Below the pieces are notes generated by a model. It was given only the letters and a program-made list of their open reading frames with translations. It was not told where the DNA came from and ran no database searches. From the NCBI GenBank assembly GCA_963797605.1, contig CAWCPX010000005.1, positions 248,001-312,000 on the forward strand: a stretch of DNA of 64,000 bases, written 5' to 3'. Shown in pieces: positions 46,048 through 55,451 of this stretch. The stretch's first letter is position 1. Each line of letters starts with the position of its first letter. Made by a program: the position numbers and the translations under genes. Origin of the DNA: DASQPR01 sp963797605 (GTDB taxonomy: Bacteria; Actinomycetota; Actinomycetes; Mycobacteriales; Micromonosporaceae).

Positions 46048-46406
46048 GTGACATCCGCTCCACCCCTGTTACGACACGTGCTCGAACCGTGGTGCGTCGC
46101 CGGTGCTACACCAGCGGCATGGCCCTGGGCATGATCGGCAACACGAAGGACCTGGATCTCGGTGTGGCCGCGGCCGGTAACACCGAGGTCGTGCGCGCGA
46201 AGATGCGCACGCTGGAAATGCTCAAGATCAAGGACACGATCGAAGACATTCTGATCACGCTGGGTACGCAATACCATCTGATCCGCCCGCTCTCGAACCG
46301 CGGCGGCCAGGGCCTGTTCATCTACATCGCCCTGACGAAGTCCCGGGCCAACCTCGCGATGGCGCGCGTGCAACTGCGCCGGGTCGAGGAAGAACTGCAG
46401 ATGTAG
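46048..46406 (+). CDS. roadblock/LC7-domain protein 2, likely disrupted near its start
   Basis: The second roadblock protein keeps YTSGMALGMIGNTKDLDLGV, LITLGTQYHLIRPLSNRGGQ and ALTKSRANLAMARVQLRRVE. GTG 46048 has GAGAGG at proper spacing, but its frame ends at 46133, while the conserved part is read from 46089 onward in another frame. The missing words (a VDYTSG-type strand is expected) imply a small deletion plus frameshift near 46105-46115. As read, only the piece 46089-46406 (105 aa) is produced. It is a paralogue of the gene before it. Confidence 0.65.
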
Positions 46407-46471
46407 CGGGTGGTCACGGATCGCGAATGCCGTCGGCCGACCACCCCTCCGCCGGCCGGCGGCATCGCACG

Positions 46472-46570
46472 CTACATCCGGCGAATGCGCAGGTAACGCA
46501 TCGTGTCGGGAGCCGCGGCGACGACGGCGGCCGCGACTGCGGCGACGAGCGCGAACTTGACGAATCTCAT
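46472..46570 (-). CDS. 32-aa single-helix membrane protein (DUF6893-like)
   Basis: Tiny protein MRFVKFALVAAVAAAVVAA with a basic end (PDTMRYLRIRRM). Start, helix and the MRYLxIRxM ending match a family of very small actinobacterial proteins (DUF6893). A GAGGTGGG ribosome site lies 5 bases before ATG 46570. Function unknown; the end may sit at the inner face of the membrane. Confidence 0.65.
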   Translation of the reverse strand: MRFVKFALVAAVAAAVVAAAPDTMRYLRIRRM

Positions 46571-46669
46571 TGGTCCCACCTCGGGTTCTCGACCGGCACG
46601 TCGATGGTCGGCGCCGGTATTCACCCTACAAGTCCGCTCAGCCCGGGATGCGGTGTTTGTCACACCCGG

Positions 46670-48541
46670 TCACTGCCGGCACAGCCCGTGGACCTCGGCG
46701 GCCTGGGCGGCGTGGAGCCGGGAGTAGAGACCACCGGCCGTGACGAGTTCGTCGTGCGGGCCGAGTTCCACGATGCGGCCACCCTGCAGCACCGCGACCC
46801 GATCCGCGTCCCGGATCGTCGACAACCGGTGCGCGACCACGAACGTCGTCCGCCCCCGCATCAACCGGGTCAGCGCGTTCTGGATCTTCGCCTCCGACTC
46901 GCTGTCGAGCGCCGACGTGGCCTCGTCGAGGAGCAGCACGCGCGGATTGCGTACGAGGGCTCGCGCGATCGCCAGCCGCTGCCGTTGACCGCCGGAGAGC
47001 CGGGCACCGCGATCACCGACCGTGGTGTCCCACCCGTACGGCAGGGCCTGCACGAAGTCGAGCGCGTTCGCGTCCCGGAGGGCGGCTTCCACGATCTCGG
47101 GCGGAGTGTCGTTCATGCCGTAGGTGACGTTTTCGAAGACGGTGCCGTCGAAGAGCAGCGACTCCTGCGGCACCACCGAGAGGAAGCGCCGGTAGGTGCG
47201 CAGGTCGATCTCCTCGGCGTCGATGCCGTCGAGCAGGATCGTGCCGTCGGTCGGGCGCAGGAATCCGAGCAGCAGGTTGAGCATCGTCGACTTGCCGGCG
47301 CCGGACGGGCCGACGAACGCGATCGTCTCGCCCGGATGCGCTCGCAGCGTGATGCCGCGCACGGCCGGGCCGTCGGCACCGGGGAACTCGAACGTGACGT
47401 CACGGATCTCGATCTCACCGGTGACGGACGAGACGGCGAGCTTACCCTCGTTGCGCTCGATGTCCGGCTCCTCCATCACCTCGCCGATCGAACGCACCGA
47501 CTCCAAGCCCTTCGTGATGATGGGCGCGAGGCCGAACAGCATCGTCGCAGACGATGTGAGGAGCGCGAAGTAACTGCACAGGAGCACGACATCGCCGGGG
47601 GTGACCCGGAAGACGCCCGTGTACGCGACGAGCGCCGCACCGATCAGACAGGTCGCGCCGAGCATCTGGTAGACCACCCAGGAAAACGCGCCGAGGCGGC
47701 CGTTGACCATGTCGAGCGCGAAGCCGGCGTTGCCCACGTCTTCCGCGGTGCCCCGCATCCGGCGGACGGCCGCGCTCTCCAGCCCGTGCGCCCGCGTGAT
47801 GGGCATCAGGTGCGCCATCTCGCTGACGTGCGCGTTCAACTGCTCCACCCGATGCCGGAACGCCTCGTTGCGCAGCGCCGACCGCTTCCGCATGGTCGAA
47901 ATCAACAACGCCGTCGCCGGGACGACGAGCAGGAACAGCGGCACGAACTGCGGCACCCGGATCGCGGTCAGGATCAGCGCGCCGATCAGCGTGAAGACGG
48001 CTGACGTGCCGGCCTGGCTGACCTGCTGCAGCATCTGCTCGACGTTCTCCACGTCACGGACGAGTTTCGTCTGCAGCATGCTGCCACCGACGCGGCTGTG
48101 GAACCCGATCGACAGCCGTTGCAGGTGCCGGGCCAGTGTGGAGCGCACCTCGATGCCGAGCCGCCGGATGATCGCGCTCGACAGACGTACCCACAAAATG
48201 TGCATGGGGATGTTTTGCAGCAACACGATGGCGAGCAGCGCGGCGTTGATCCAGAGGCCCCGGATCGGCTTGTGCGACACCACGACGTCGATCACGTTGG
48301 CCGTCAGCACCGGAAGCAGCCATGTCGGGGAGTCCTTGACGACAAACGTGGCCAGCGCGCCGATCACGCGGGCACGCTCGGGCCGCAGCAACGTGAAAAC
48401 GGTGCGGATCGGGTGCTTGGCGTCGATCGTGACCTGGCGGGGCACCGCGGTCGGCCGCAACACGATCGACGGTTTAGCCGTGGCAGGCGGTTCGGTGGCG
48501 GACGACTCGGAGGCGGGCGGCAGCACGGCAGCGGGACGCAT
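46670..48541 (-). CDS. ABC exporter half-transporter
   Basis: 623-aa half-transporter with a 45-residue Pro/Ala-rich N-terminal extension, six-helix membrane domain (about 55-345) and ATPase (about 375-610): Walker A VGPSGAGKSTMLNLLLG, VPQESLLFDGT, signature LSGGQRQRLAIAR, Walker B VLLLDEATSALD, AHRLST. All catalytic residues are intact, so it should be a homodimeric exporter of lipid, peptide or drug. It is unrelated in sequence detail to the exporter at 5036. ATG 48541 lies 108 bases after the phospholipase stop on the same strand. Confidence 0.9.
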   Translation of the reverse strand: MRPAAVLPPASESSATEPPATAKPSIVLRPTAVPRQVTIDAKHPIRTVFTLLRPERARVIGALATFVVKDSPTWLLPVLTANVIDVVVSHKPIRGLWINAALLAIVLLQNIPMHILWVRLSSAIIRRLGIEVRSTLARHLQRLSIGFHSRVGGSMLQTKLVRDVENVEQMLQQVSQAGTSAVFTLIGALILTAIRVPQFVPLFLLVVPATALLISTMRKRSALRNEAFRHRVEQLNAHVSEMAHLMPITRAHGLESAAVRRMRGTAEDVGNAGFALDMVNGRLGAFSWVVYQMLGATCLIGAALVAYTGVFRVTPGDVVLLCSYFALLTSSATMLFGLAPIITKGLESVRSIGEVMEEPDIERNEGKLAVSSVTGEIEIRDVTFEFPGADGPAVRGITLRAHPGETIAFVGPSGAGKSTMLNLLLGFLRPTDGTILLDGIDAEEIDLRTYRRFLSVVPQESLLFDGTVFENVTYGMNDTPPEIVEAALRDANALDFVQALPYGWDTTVGDRGARLSGGQRQRLAIARALVRNPRVLLLDEATSALDSESEAKIQNALTRLMRGRTTFVVAHRLSTIRDADRVAVLQGGRIVELGPHDELVTAGGLYSRLHAAQAAEVHGLCRQ

Positions 48542-48649
48542 GGTGAATCCTTCGACGAACAGGCAGTCAGGGCAGCGGCGACAGCGGCGTCGAGCGGAGA
48601 CGCTCCTTAGCCTACTGCCCCTGACGTGCCATCCGTCCAGTGGTTAACG

Positions 48650-50733
48650 CTAACCCGTGACGCTCGGCGCTCCGGTCTCCAGGTGCCCGGTGAACCGGCG
48701 CGACCACGCGGTGTCGCTGCTGACCGTGACGGTGAAGTCGTACCAGCCGTTGTCGTACGCGACGGCGTTGAAGTAGTCGCTGACCTCGCGCCCGGCTGCC
48801 ACGGTGTAGTCCACGGGCCGTCGGTGCGGTAGTTGGTCGACGTGATCGGTGAAGGTCACCGCCGGCCGTCGGAGTTGGTCAAGTGGAAGTAGATCGCCAG
48901 CTTGCCGGTGCCGGGCGCGGTCGCGTAGGAGCTGGTGACCTCGGCGTCCTTGCCGGGCTTGGTGGCGTTGCCGGCGAAGCGGCGCAGGAAGCGGTTCGGG
49001 CCGACCAGCGTCAGGTCGTAGTGCCCGTTGCCGTAACCCGGCGCCGCAGTTGAAGAAGTCGCTGGTGGTGCCGCCCGCGCCGACGCGTGTACTGCCACGG
49101 GCCGCCGGTGCGGTACTGCGTTGGCGTAATCGAGAAGTGCGCCGCGGCGGTGGCTGCGCGCCCTGGTTGGCCATCTTGACCCAGACGAGGATCTTGCCGT
49201 TCGCGTCGAATCCAGGTGGTCGATGTAGCCGTTCGGCTGGTAGGGCAGCGGGCGCGCCGGCTTCGTGCCGGCCTCCTGGGCCGGCAGCGCGTTCGTCGTC
49301 GGGGCCGGGTTCGGCAGCGGGTCACAGTGCGCGACTCGCCGAACACCGCCGGTGCCGCGGGCAGCGACGGCAGGCCGTAGACCGGTGCGGTGAAGTCGAA
49401 CGCGCCGGTCAGGTCGCCGCAGACCGCGCGCCGCCAGGCGCTGATGTTCGGGCAGACGGCCGGCTTGCCGATGCGCGGTGGTCCACGTCTCCAGGAACCG
49501 GATGCACCGAGGTGTGGTCGAAGACCTGCGAGTTGACCCAGCCGCCGCGGGTCCAGGGCGAGACGACCACCATCGGGACGCGGAAGCCGAGCCCGATCGG
49601 GGTGCCCGACTTGAGAACTCGTCCGCGGTGCCGGCCGGGGGCACCGGCGGCGGCACGTGGTCGAAGAAGCCGTCGTTCTCGTCGTAGTTGAGGAACAGCA
49701 CGGTCGAGTTGAGGACCGTGGGTTCGCGGCGAGCGCGTCGACCACGCGGTTGACGAAGTGCGCGCCGTCGCCGGGCGGGGCGTCGGGGTGCTCGGAGAAC
49801 GCCATGTTCGCGACGACCCACGACACCTGCGGCAGCGTGTCTGTTGCGGACGTCGGCCGGTCAGCGCCGCGATGATGTCGCCGTGGGTGCGAGCCGGTCA
49901 CGGCCGGCACGCCGACCATGCCCCGATCGTGCAGCGGGGTGCCGGCCGCGGCGTTCGCGAACTGGGTGAAGTAGGCCAGCGCCGTTGTCGCCGAAGTTGT
50001 CGGCCGCGTTCTGGTAGACCTTCCAGCTGACACCCGGCGTTCTGCAGCGCCTCCGCGTACGTCTGTAGCTCAGGCCCGACTCGGCGCCGCCGTCGTAGGC
50101 CGGGCCGCCGTGGGTGCCGGCCGGGTCGATCGAACCCGCTCCACAGGTAGGTGCGGTTCGGGCCGGTCGCGCTCATGATCGAGCAGTGGTAGGCGTCGCA
50201 GACCGTGTACGCGTCCGCCAGCGCGTAGTGGAACGGGATGTCGCTGCGGTTCAGGAAGCCCAGCGTGCGGACGTTGCGCTTCGCCGCCACCCAGGAGTCC
50301 ATCTTGCCGCCGTCCCACGCCGCGTGCTGGTGCTCCAGCCGTGGTCGAGCGATGCCGTCGCACTGCGCGACACCGGTCCGGGTCTGCCCGGCCGGCCGCT
50401 TCGTGGCGCTGAATCTGCCACGGGTACTGCCGCTTGGTCGCCGTTGGGCTGGTTGAAGACGGAGTAGTCGCCGGGCAGCGGGATGGTGGCGCGGTCGCCG
50501 AAGCCGCGGACGCCCTTCATCGTGCCGAAGTAGTGGTCGAAGCTGCGGTTCTCCTGCATGAGGATGACCACGTGCTGCACGTCGGCGATCGTGCCGGTCG
50601 TGGTCAGCGCGGCGGTTTCGGTCGCCGTCGTGGTCTCGTTCGGCGCGGCCGAGCCGATGGCACCGGGGATGACCGCGGCTGCCGCGCCGGCCGCTGCGGC
50701 GCCGAGGAGCTTGCGGCGGGAAATCGGGGACAT
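48650..50733 (-). pseudogene. Tat-exported phosphocholine-type phospholipase C, many frameshifts
   Basis: About 690-aa acid-phosphatase-superfamily phospholipase C that would split phosphatidylcholine or sphingomyelin outside the cell. The start at ATG 50733 has GGAGG 6 bases upstream and a Tat signal (SRRKLLGAAAAGAAAAVIPG). Next come VQHVVILMQENRSFDHYFGT, with the metal-binding Glu-Asn, and MKGVRGFGDR. Later pieces in changing frames keep SVMSATGPNR-like, YDENDGFFDHVPPPVPP and the two C-terminal DUF756 domains (RRFAGNATKPGKDAEVTSSY, AYDNGWYDFTVTVSSDTAWS). At least eight frame changes occur in 2.1 kb. The motifs are conserved throughout, so poor sequence is likelier than decay. Confidence 0.8.
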
Positions 50734-50969
50734 ACAAGACCTCCAACGTTGGGGGGACGTTGTGGGCACCATGACGGCGGTGGGCGGCATCCACCGTTCG
50801 GCCAACGGAACGCTGGATGAACTCGCCGGTACGTCATGTCCACCGGAGGGCCGCAGCCCGCCACGTAGGGCTAGCCGCAGCAACGGTCCGGGGGTGCTCG
50901 GGATCGCTCACGGCAGCCCAAATCCGGCACGCTGACGCGCAGCAGACATCGACGCAATCGGAGGCGGCT

Positions 50970-53168
50970 ATGCCCAACACGTACCTCGCGCGGGTCGGAC
51001 GGTGGTGTTTCCACAGGCGATGGACGGTCCTCGCCATCTGGATCATCGCGGTCGTCGGCGGAGTCATCGCCGCCGGTCCGGTTTTCGCCAGCCTGAACGA
51101 TGGCAACGGCCCGAAGTCCCTTGAATCAGTGCAGGCGAGCAACCTGATCGACGCGAACAGCACCTCGGCCGGCACCCTCGACGGCGTCGTCTCCGGGGTG
51201 AACCCGACGTCGGCGAGCGTGCGGACGGTCGTGCTCGCGGCCGCCGCGCAGATCCGGCAGATTCCCGGCGTACAGAGCGTCGCGACGCCGTACGACGCCG
51301 GGCTCTCCGCCGCCGACGCCGCGAACCTGACCTCCTCGAAACACGACGGGGTGCTGATCGAGGCGAAACTCAAGAACGTGGACGACGACGCCGTCGATGC
51401 CGCCGCCGGCACGTTCAGCACCCGGATGCACGCGGTGCCGGCCGCGCTGTCGGCCGCCGGAGTGGCGCACGCGACCGTGCTGGTCGGCGGTGGCCCGCTC
51501 GTCAACACGCAGGCCGACGCGCAAGCTCAGAAGGATCTCTCCGGCGCGGAGGAACTCTCGCTGCCGATCACCCTCGTCATCCTCGCGTTCGTCTTCGGCG
51601 GCATCATCGCCGCCGGCCTGCCGGTGCTGGCCGCGATCGTGTCCATCGCCGGGTCCATGGGCGTGCTGCTGGTCTTCTCGAAGCTGACGAACCTCGACCA
51701 GAACACGGTCACCGTGATCACGCTGCTCGGGCTCGGACTGTCGATCGACTACGGGCTGCTGCTGGTCGCCCGTTACCGCGACGAGTTGCGGGCCGGGTTC
51801 GCGCCGGCCGACGCGGTGAGCCGGGCCTGGGCGACGGCCGGCCGCACGATCGTGTTCTCGGCGCTGACCGTCGCCGCCTCGATGTGCGGGATGCTGGTTT
51901 TCGGGGTCACGGCACTGTCCGCCCTCGGGGCCGCCGGTGTCTCGATCGCGCTGGTCGCCATGCTGGTCTCGCTCACGTTGACCGGCGGGCTCCTCGGCTT
52001 CGTTCACCGCCGCGTCAAGCCCGTCGAAGCGGGCCGTCCGTCGCCGATCGACGGCAGCGGCTTCTTCGGCGGGCTGGCCGCGCTCGTGCAACGCCGGCCG
52101 CTGCTGACCGCGCTCGGCACCGGCGCCGCGCTGCTCGCGGCCGGGCTGCCGCTGCTCACGATGACCGTCCACATGGACGACTTCGACGGGCTGCCACGCT
52201 CCCTCGAATCGGTGAAGGTGGTCGACGTGCTCAGCGCCGACTACCGTCAGGCACCGTCGCCGGCGGTGACGGTCGTCGCCCGGACCAGCGCCGCCTCGCT
52301 CGACGCCTGGGCGCACGGCTTCGCCACCGACGCCGACGTCACTCGCGTCTACCCGGCCGAACAGGTCTCCTCGACGCTGGCGGTCGTCAGCCTGGACGCG
52401 AAGGGCAGCCCGGAAGGCTCGGCGGCGCTGCGGCTCGTCGACGACGTGCGGGCGCACCGGCCGGCCGGAACGCGATCCTGGGTCACCGGCGACGCGGCGG
52501 TGCACCGGGACGTGATCGGATTGATCATGCACCGGCTGCCGTACGCGATCGGGCTGACTCTCGTGGCCATGCTCCTGCTGCTGTTCGCGATGACCGGCTC
52601 GGTAGTCGTACCGTTGAAAGCCGCTCTGATGAACGTGGTGTCGATCGGCGCGACCTTCGGCGTGCTGGACGCGGTCTTCGAACACGGCTTCGCGGCTGGG
52701 CTGTTGCATACGACGACCGTCGTCGGGATCAGCCCGTTCGTCATCGTGACGGTGTTCGCGTTCGCCTTCGGGCTGTCGATGGACTACGAGGTCTTCCTGC
52801 TGGCCCGGATCCAGGAACAGGTCGACCGCGGCGTGCCCACGGACATCGCGGTGCGCCGAGGGCTTCAGCGATCCGGCCGGATCATCACGTCGGCCGCGCT
52901 GCTGATGGTCGTCGTGTTCGGCTGCTTCGTGACCGGGCGGATCGGCAACGTGCAGCAGATCGGGCTCGGCCTCGCGGTCGCCGTGGCCATCGACGCCACG
53001 CTGGTGCGGTGCGTGCTCGTGCCCGCGACGATGACCCTGCTCGGCGACTGGAACTGGTGGTCGCCGCGCTTCCTGACGCGGCTTCACCGGGGTGTCGGAT
53101 TCAGTCACCACGAGGTGTCGCTGCCCGACTTGCCGGTGCCGGATCGCGAACCGGCGCTGACCCGCTAG
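50970..53168 (+). CDS. MMPL-family transporter
   Basis: 732-aa RND-type membrane transporter with 11-12 helices and two large extracellular loops. The first helix is WTVLAIWIIAVVGGVIAAGP; conserved elements are GLGLSIDYGLLLVARYRDEL and its repeat FAFGLSMDYEVFLLARIQEQ (the proton-relay Asp-Tyr motifs) and ATLVRCVLVPATMTLLGDWN. Relatives export lipids or drugs in actinobacteria. ATG 50970 has GGAGG 6 bases upstream. The gene is divergent from phospholipase C. Its TAG stop coincides with the CTAG before a MITE-like element. Confidence 0.9.
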   Translation: MPNTYLARVGRWCFHRRWTVLAIWIIAVVGGVIAAGPVFASLNDGNGPKSLESVQASNLIDANSTSAGTLDGVVSGVNPTSASVRTVVLAAAAQIRQIPGVQSVATPYDAGLSAADAANLTSSKHDGVLIEAKLKNVDDDAVDAAAGTFSTRMHAVPAALSAAGVAHATVLVGGGPLVNTQADAQAQKDLSGAEELSLPITLVILAFVFGGIIAAGLPVLAAIVSIAGSMGVLLVFSKLTNLDQNTVTVITLLGLGLSIDYGLLLVARYRDELRAGFAPADAVSRAWATAGRTIVFSALTVAASMCGMLVFGVTALSALGAAGVSIALVAMLVSLTLTGGLLGFVHRRVKPVEAGRPSPIDGSGFFGGLAALVQRRPLLTALGTGAALLAAGLPLLTMTVHMDDFDGLPRSLESVKVVDVLSADYRQAPSPAVTVVARTSAASLDAWAHGFATDADVTRVYPAEQVSSTLAVVSLDAKGSPEGSAALRLVDDVRAHRPAGTRSWVTGDAAVHRDVIGLIMHRLPYAIGLTLVAMLLLLFAMTGSVVVPLKAALMNVVSIGATFGVLDAVFEHGFAAGLLHTTTVVGISPFVIVTVFAFAFGLSMDYEVFLLARIQEQVDRGVPTDIAVRRGLQRSGRIITSAALLMVVVFGCFVTGRIGNVQQIGLGLAVAVAIDATLVRCVLVPATMTLLGDWNWWSPRFLTRLHRGVGFSHHEVSLPDLPVPDREPALTR

Positions 53169-53231
53169 GGGTCTGTCTGAAAAGTCCGTTCGAGCGAGCC
53201 GCGATCCGGGCGGCAGCTTTGAGGCAGACCC
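53169..53231. mobile_element. 63-bp MITE-like element at the MMPL stop
   Basis: The inverted ends GGGTCTGTCTGAAA and TTTGAGGCAGACCC enclose GTCCGTTCGAGCGAGCCGCG, a word also present in the 41355-41514 element at the same distance from the end. Left flank CTAG (53165-53168); the right flank is CAGC, so the duplication is imperfect. It is a shortened member of the CTAG-targeting MITE family. Confidence 0.65.
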
Positions 53232-53240
53232 CAGCCCGCA

Positions 53241-53279
53241 GACCCTGTCGCTCGCCGTGGCGTGGCAAGCGACAGGGTC
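53241..53279. terminator. bidirectional hairpin between MMPL and ABC permease
   Basis: GACCCTGTCGCT (53241-53252) and AGCGACAGGGTC (53268-53279) form a perfect 12-bp stem with a 15-base loop between two converging genes. Confidence 0.75.
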
Positions 53280-53286
53280 CCGGCGC

Positions 53287-54261
53287 TCACGCCACGTCGC
53301 GACGGTGGATCGCGATGATCGACGTGCCGAGGGCCGTCGTCACGATGACGGCCATCAGCGCGGCGCCCTGCCCCATGTGGATCGACCACGGCCGCGCCGG
53401 GCCCGCGCCCGGGTAATGCGCGGCCTTGTTCAACCACGCGAAGACATAGCTGGAAAGCAGGAATCGCTGGGGCCGTGCGATGCGCAACGACGACAGGATG
53501 AGTCGCAGCACCACCTCGAACACCACGATGTATCCGACGGCGACGCCCAGCGCGGCGGACGTGTGCCGGCCGAACGAGGCGATCGCGAAGCCCGCCACCG
53601 CGAACGCGAGCGTCAAGGCCAGGACGCGGGCGCCCGCCAAGCCGAGCGACGCGGCGAGATTCGGTGTCAGCGGACTCGCGTCGCCGCGTAACCGCGACAC
53701 CAGCCACAGCGCCGTCAACCAGGCAACGGAGCTGAGGACGACGAAGCTCGCGATGCCGATCAGGAGCGCCGACAGCTTGGCGAGCAGCAGTCGGACCCGG
53801 CGCGGCTGCCATACGAGCAGGGTCATCATGCCTCCGGAGGACCATTCGGCGCCGACGAACGACGCGCCGACCAGGAACCCGAACAGCGCGAGCAACCCGC
53901 CGAACAGGAACATGAACGATCCCGACTGGGTGCGGAAGCTGAACTGGTAACCCTGGAACTGACCCAACGACGGCCGGAACCTGCGGGCTTGTTCGCGACA
54001 TTCGGCAGCGGTCACCGGCGCCTGGCCGGGCGGCGGCGCCACACCGGCGGCCGCCTGGGCGAGGCAGTCCTGCAGGTTGCCCGCTCGCTGCGAGGCCACG
54101 AACGCCTTCGCGCGGGCGAGCGAGGCCGGCGTGTGCGGGTGCGATTTCCCAGCGACCGCGAAGACGGCAAGAGCCAGCACGCCGAGAACGACGAGCATCA
54201 TGACCCGCATCAGCGTACGGCTGAGCAGGCGGCGCGTTTCCGCCCGCAACAGCGCCGTCAT
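53287..54261 (-). CDS. ABC-2 type transporter permease
   Basis: 324-aa membrane component with six helices: VMMLVVLGVLALAVFAVAG, then an extracellular loop with two cysteines, then LFGGLLALFGFLVGASFVGA, a cluster near IGIASFVVLSSVAWLTALWL, ALTLAFAVAGFAIASFGRHT and ALMAVIVTTALGTSIIAI. The GASFVGAEWSSGGMMTLLVW motif is typical of NatB/ABC-2 permeases. ATG 54261 overlaps the ATPase stop (ATGA), so the two are made together and should form one exporter. Confidence 0.88.
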   Translation of the reverse strand: MTALLRAETRRLLSRTLMRVMMLVVLGVLALAVFAVAGKSHPHTPASLARAKAFVASQRAGNLQDCLAQAAAGVAPPPGQAPVTAAECREQARRFRPSLGQFQGYQFSFRTQSGSFMFLFGGLLALFGFLVGASFVGAEWSSGGMMTLLVWQPRRVRLLLAKLSALLIGIASFVVLSSVAWLTALWLVSRLRGDASPLTPNLAASLGLAGARVLALTLAFAVAGFAIASFGRHTSAALGVAVGYIVVFEVVLRLILSSLRIARPQRFLLSSYVFAWLNKAAHYPGAGPARPWSIHMGQGAALMAVIVTTALGTSIIAIHRRDVA

Positions 54262-55181
54262 GACGCCGCCTCGATCGGTGCCGTCAGCTCGAAGAACACG
54301 CGTTCCAGGTCGGGGGCGAGCGTGACCATCTCGGTGATCCAGATCCCGTGTCCCGCGAGTGTGCCGCCGATCGAGTCGGGGTCGGTCACGCCCGTAACGA
54401 TCAGGTGATCGGCCTCAGCGCGAACGGTGACGCCGGCTGCCGCGAGTGCCGTTACCGCGCCGTCCGGATCGCTGACCCGCACCCGATATTCGCCGCGGTC
54501 GTGGCCGGCCAGCACGTCCGCGACGGACCCGGCCGCGACCCGCCGACCGTGGGCGACGATCGTGACCGCGTCGCAGATCTGCTGGATCTCGGCGAGGATG
54601 TGACTCGACAGCACGACCGTGGCACCCCCGGCGACCAGGTCGCGCATGAGATCGCGCATCTCCCGGATGCCGGCCGGGTCGAGTCCGTTCGCGGGCTCGT
54701 CGAGGATCAGCAGGTCCGGAGACTTCAGCAGCGCGGACGCGACGGCCAGGCGCTGTCCCATGCCCAGCGAATAGCCCCGTACGCGTTCGTCCGCGCGGTC
54801 GCTCAGGCCCACGATCGTCAGCACCTCCGCGACGCGGCCACGCGTGAGACCGGCCGCGGTCGCGAGCAGTTCGAGGGTGCGCCGTCCGGTGAAGTTCGGG
54901 AAGAACTGGGGGCTCTCGACGATCGCGCCGATCCGGCCGACGATGCGCGGCAGGTCGACCGGCACCGGGCGGCCGAGCATCCGCAACTCGCCCGCGTCGG
55001 CCCGCACGAGACCCACCAGGGTTCGGAGGGTCGTGGTTTTGCCGGAACCGTTGGGGCCGAGGAAACCGTGCACCTGGCCGGCCTCGACCGTCATGTCGAG
55101 CCCGTCAAGTGCCTGTCGCCGGCTTCCGCGCCGACTCCCGTACGCCTTGCGCAGCCCTTCGATCTCGATGACCGCCACCAC
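54258..55181 (-). CDS. ABC transporter ATPase
   Basis: 307-aa ATPase of the NatA/DrrA type: Walker A FLGPNGSGKTTTLRTLVGL, Q-loop VESPQFFPNFTGRRTLELLA, signature YSLGMGQRLAVASALL, Walker B LLILDEPANGLDP and SSHILAEIQ switch. A C-terminal 80-residue beta domain follows. The start is GTG 55181, from GGAGG 7 bases upstream. It partners the permease that follows. Confidence 0.9.
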   Translation of the reverse strand: MVAVIEIEGLRKAYGSRRGSRRQALDGLDMTVEAGQVHGFLGPNGSGKTTTLRTLVGLVRADAGELRMLGRPVPVDLPRIVGRIGAIVESPQFFPNFTGRRTLELLATAAGLTRGRVAEVLTIVGLSDRADERVRGYSLGMGQRLAVASALLKSPDLLILDEPANGLDPAGIREMRDLMRDLVAGGATVVLSSHILAEIQQICDAVTIVAHGRRVAAGSVADVLAGHDRGEYRVRVSDPDGAVTALAAAGVTVRAEADHLIVTGVTDPDSIGGTLAGHGIWITEMVTLAPDLERVFFELTAPIEAAS

Positions 55182-55372
55182 GGTGAAGCCTCCGTCCGAC
55201 GTATCCCGCTCACTTAGCGATCGGAACTCTATGTATATAGAGAAACGGACGCAACCCGCCGATCTGCTGACCTCTGCCTGGCTACGCGAATCCGACAGGC
55301 GAGGTCGGAAGGCACGATGCGGCTGCTTCGGCGGCAATTCAGGCGAGATCTCCGGGTACGGGCGCCTCGGTA

Positions 55373-55394
55373 AACTGACTGACGAATCAGTTAG
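55373..55394. promoter_or_regulatory. probable TetR operator upstream of MFS-tetR
   Basis: AACTGA (55373-55378) and TCAGTT (55387-55392) are inverted repeats. CTGACTGACGAATCAGTTAG (55375-55394) matches 16 of 20 bases of the site before the acyl-CoA dehydrogenase (58529-58548). It lies about 60-80 bases upstream of the MFS start. Confidence 0.65.
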
Positions 55395-55417
55395 GCAGCC
55401 GCGCGAGGAGAGCACCA

Positions 55418-55450
55418 GTGCACACCGCCCTCCCCCGACGATCGGCCTGA
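55418..55450 (+). CDS. candidate 10-aa upstream reading frame
   Basis: GTG 55418 has GGAGAG at good spacing and encodes MHTALPRRSA, then TGA one base before the MFS GTG at 55452. It may couple ribosomes to the MFS gene, whose own start lacks a ribosome site. It could also be the true MFS N-terminus separated by a sequence error. Confidence 0.3.
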   Translation: MHTALPRRSA

Positions 55451-55451
55451 C

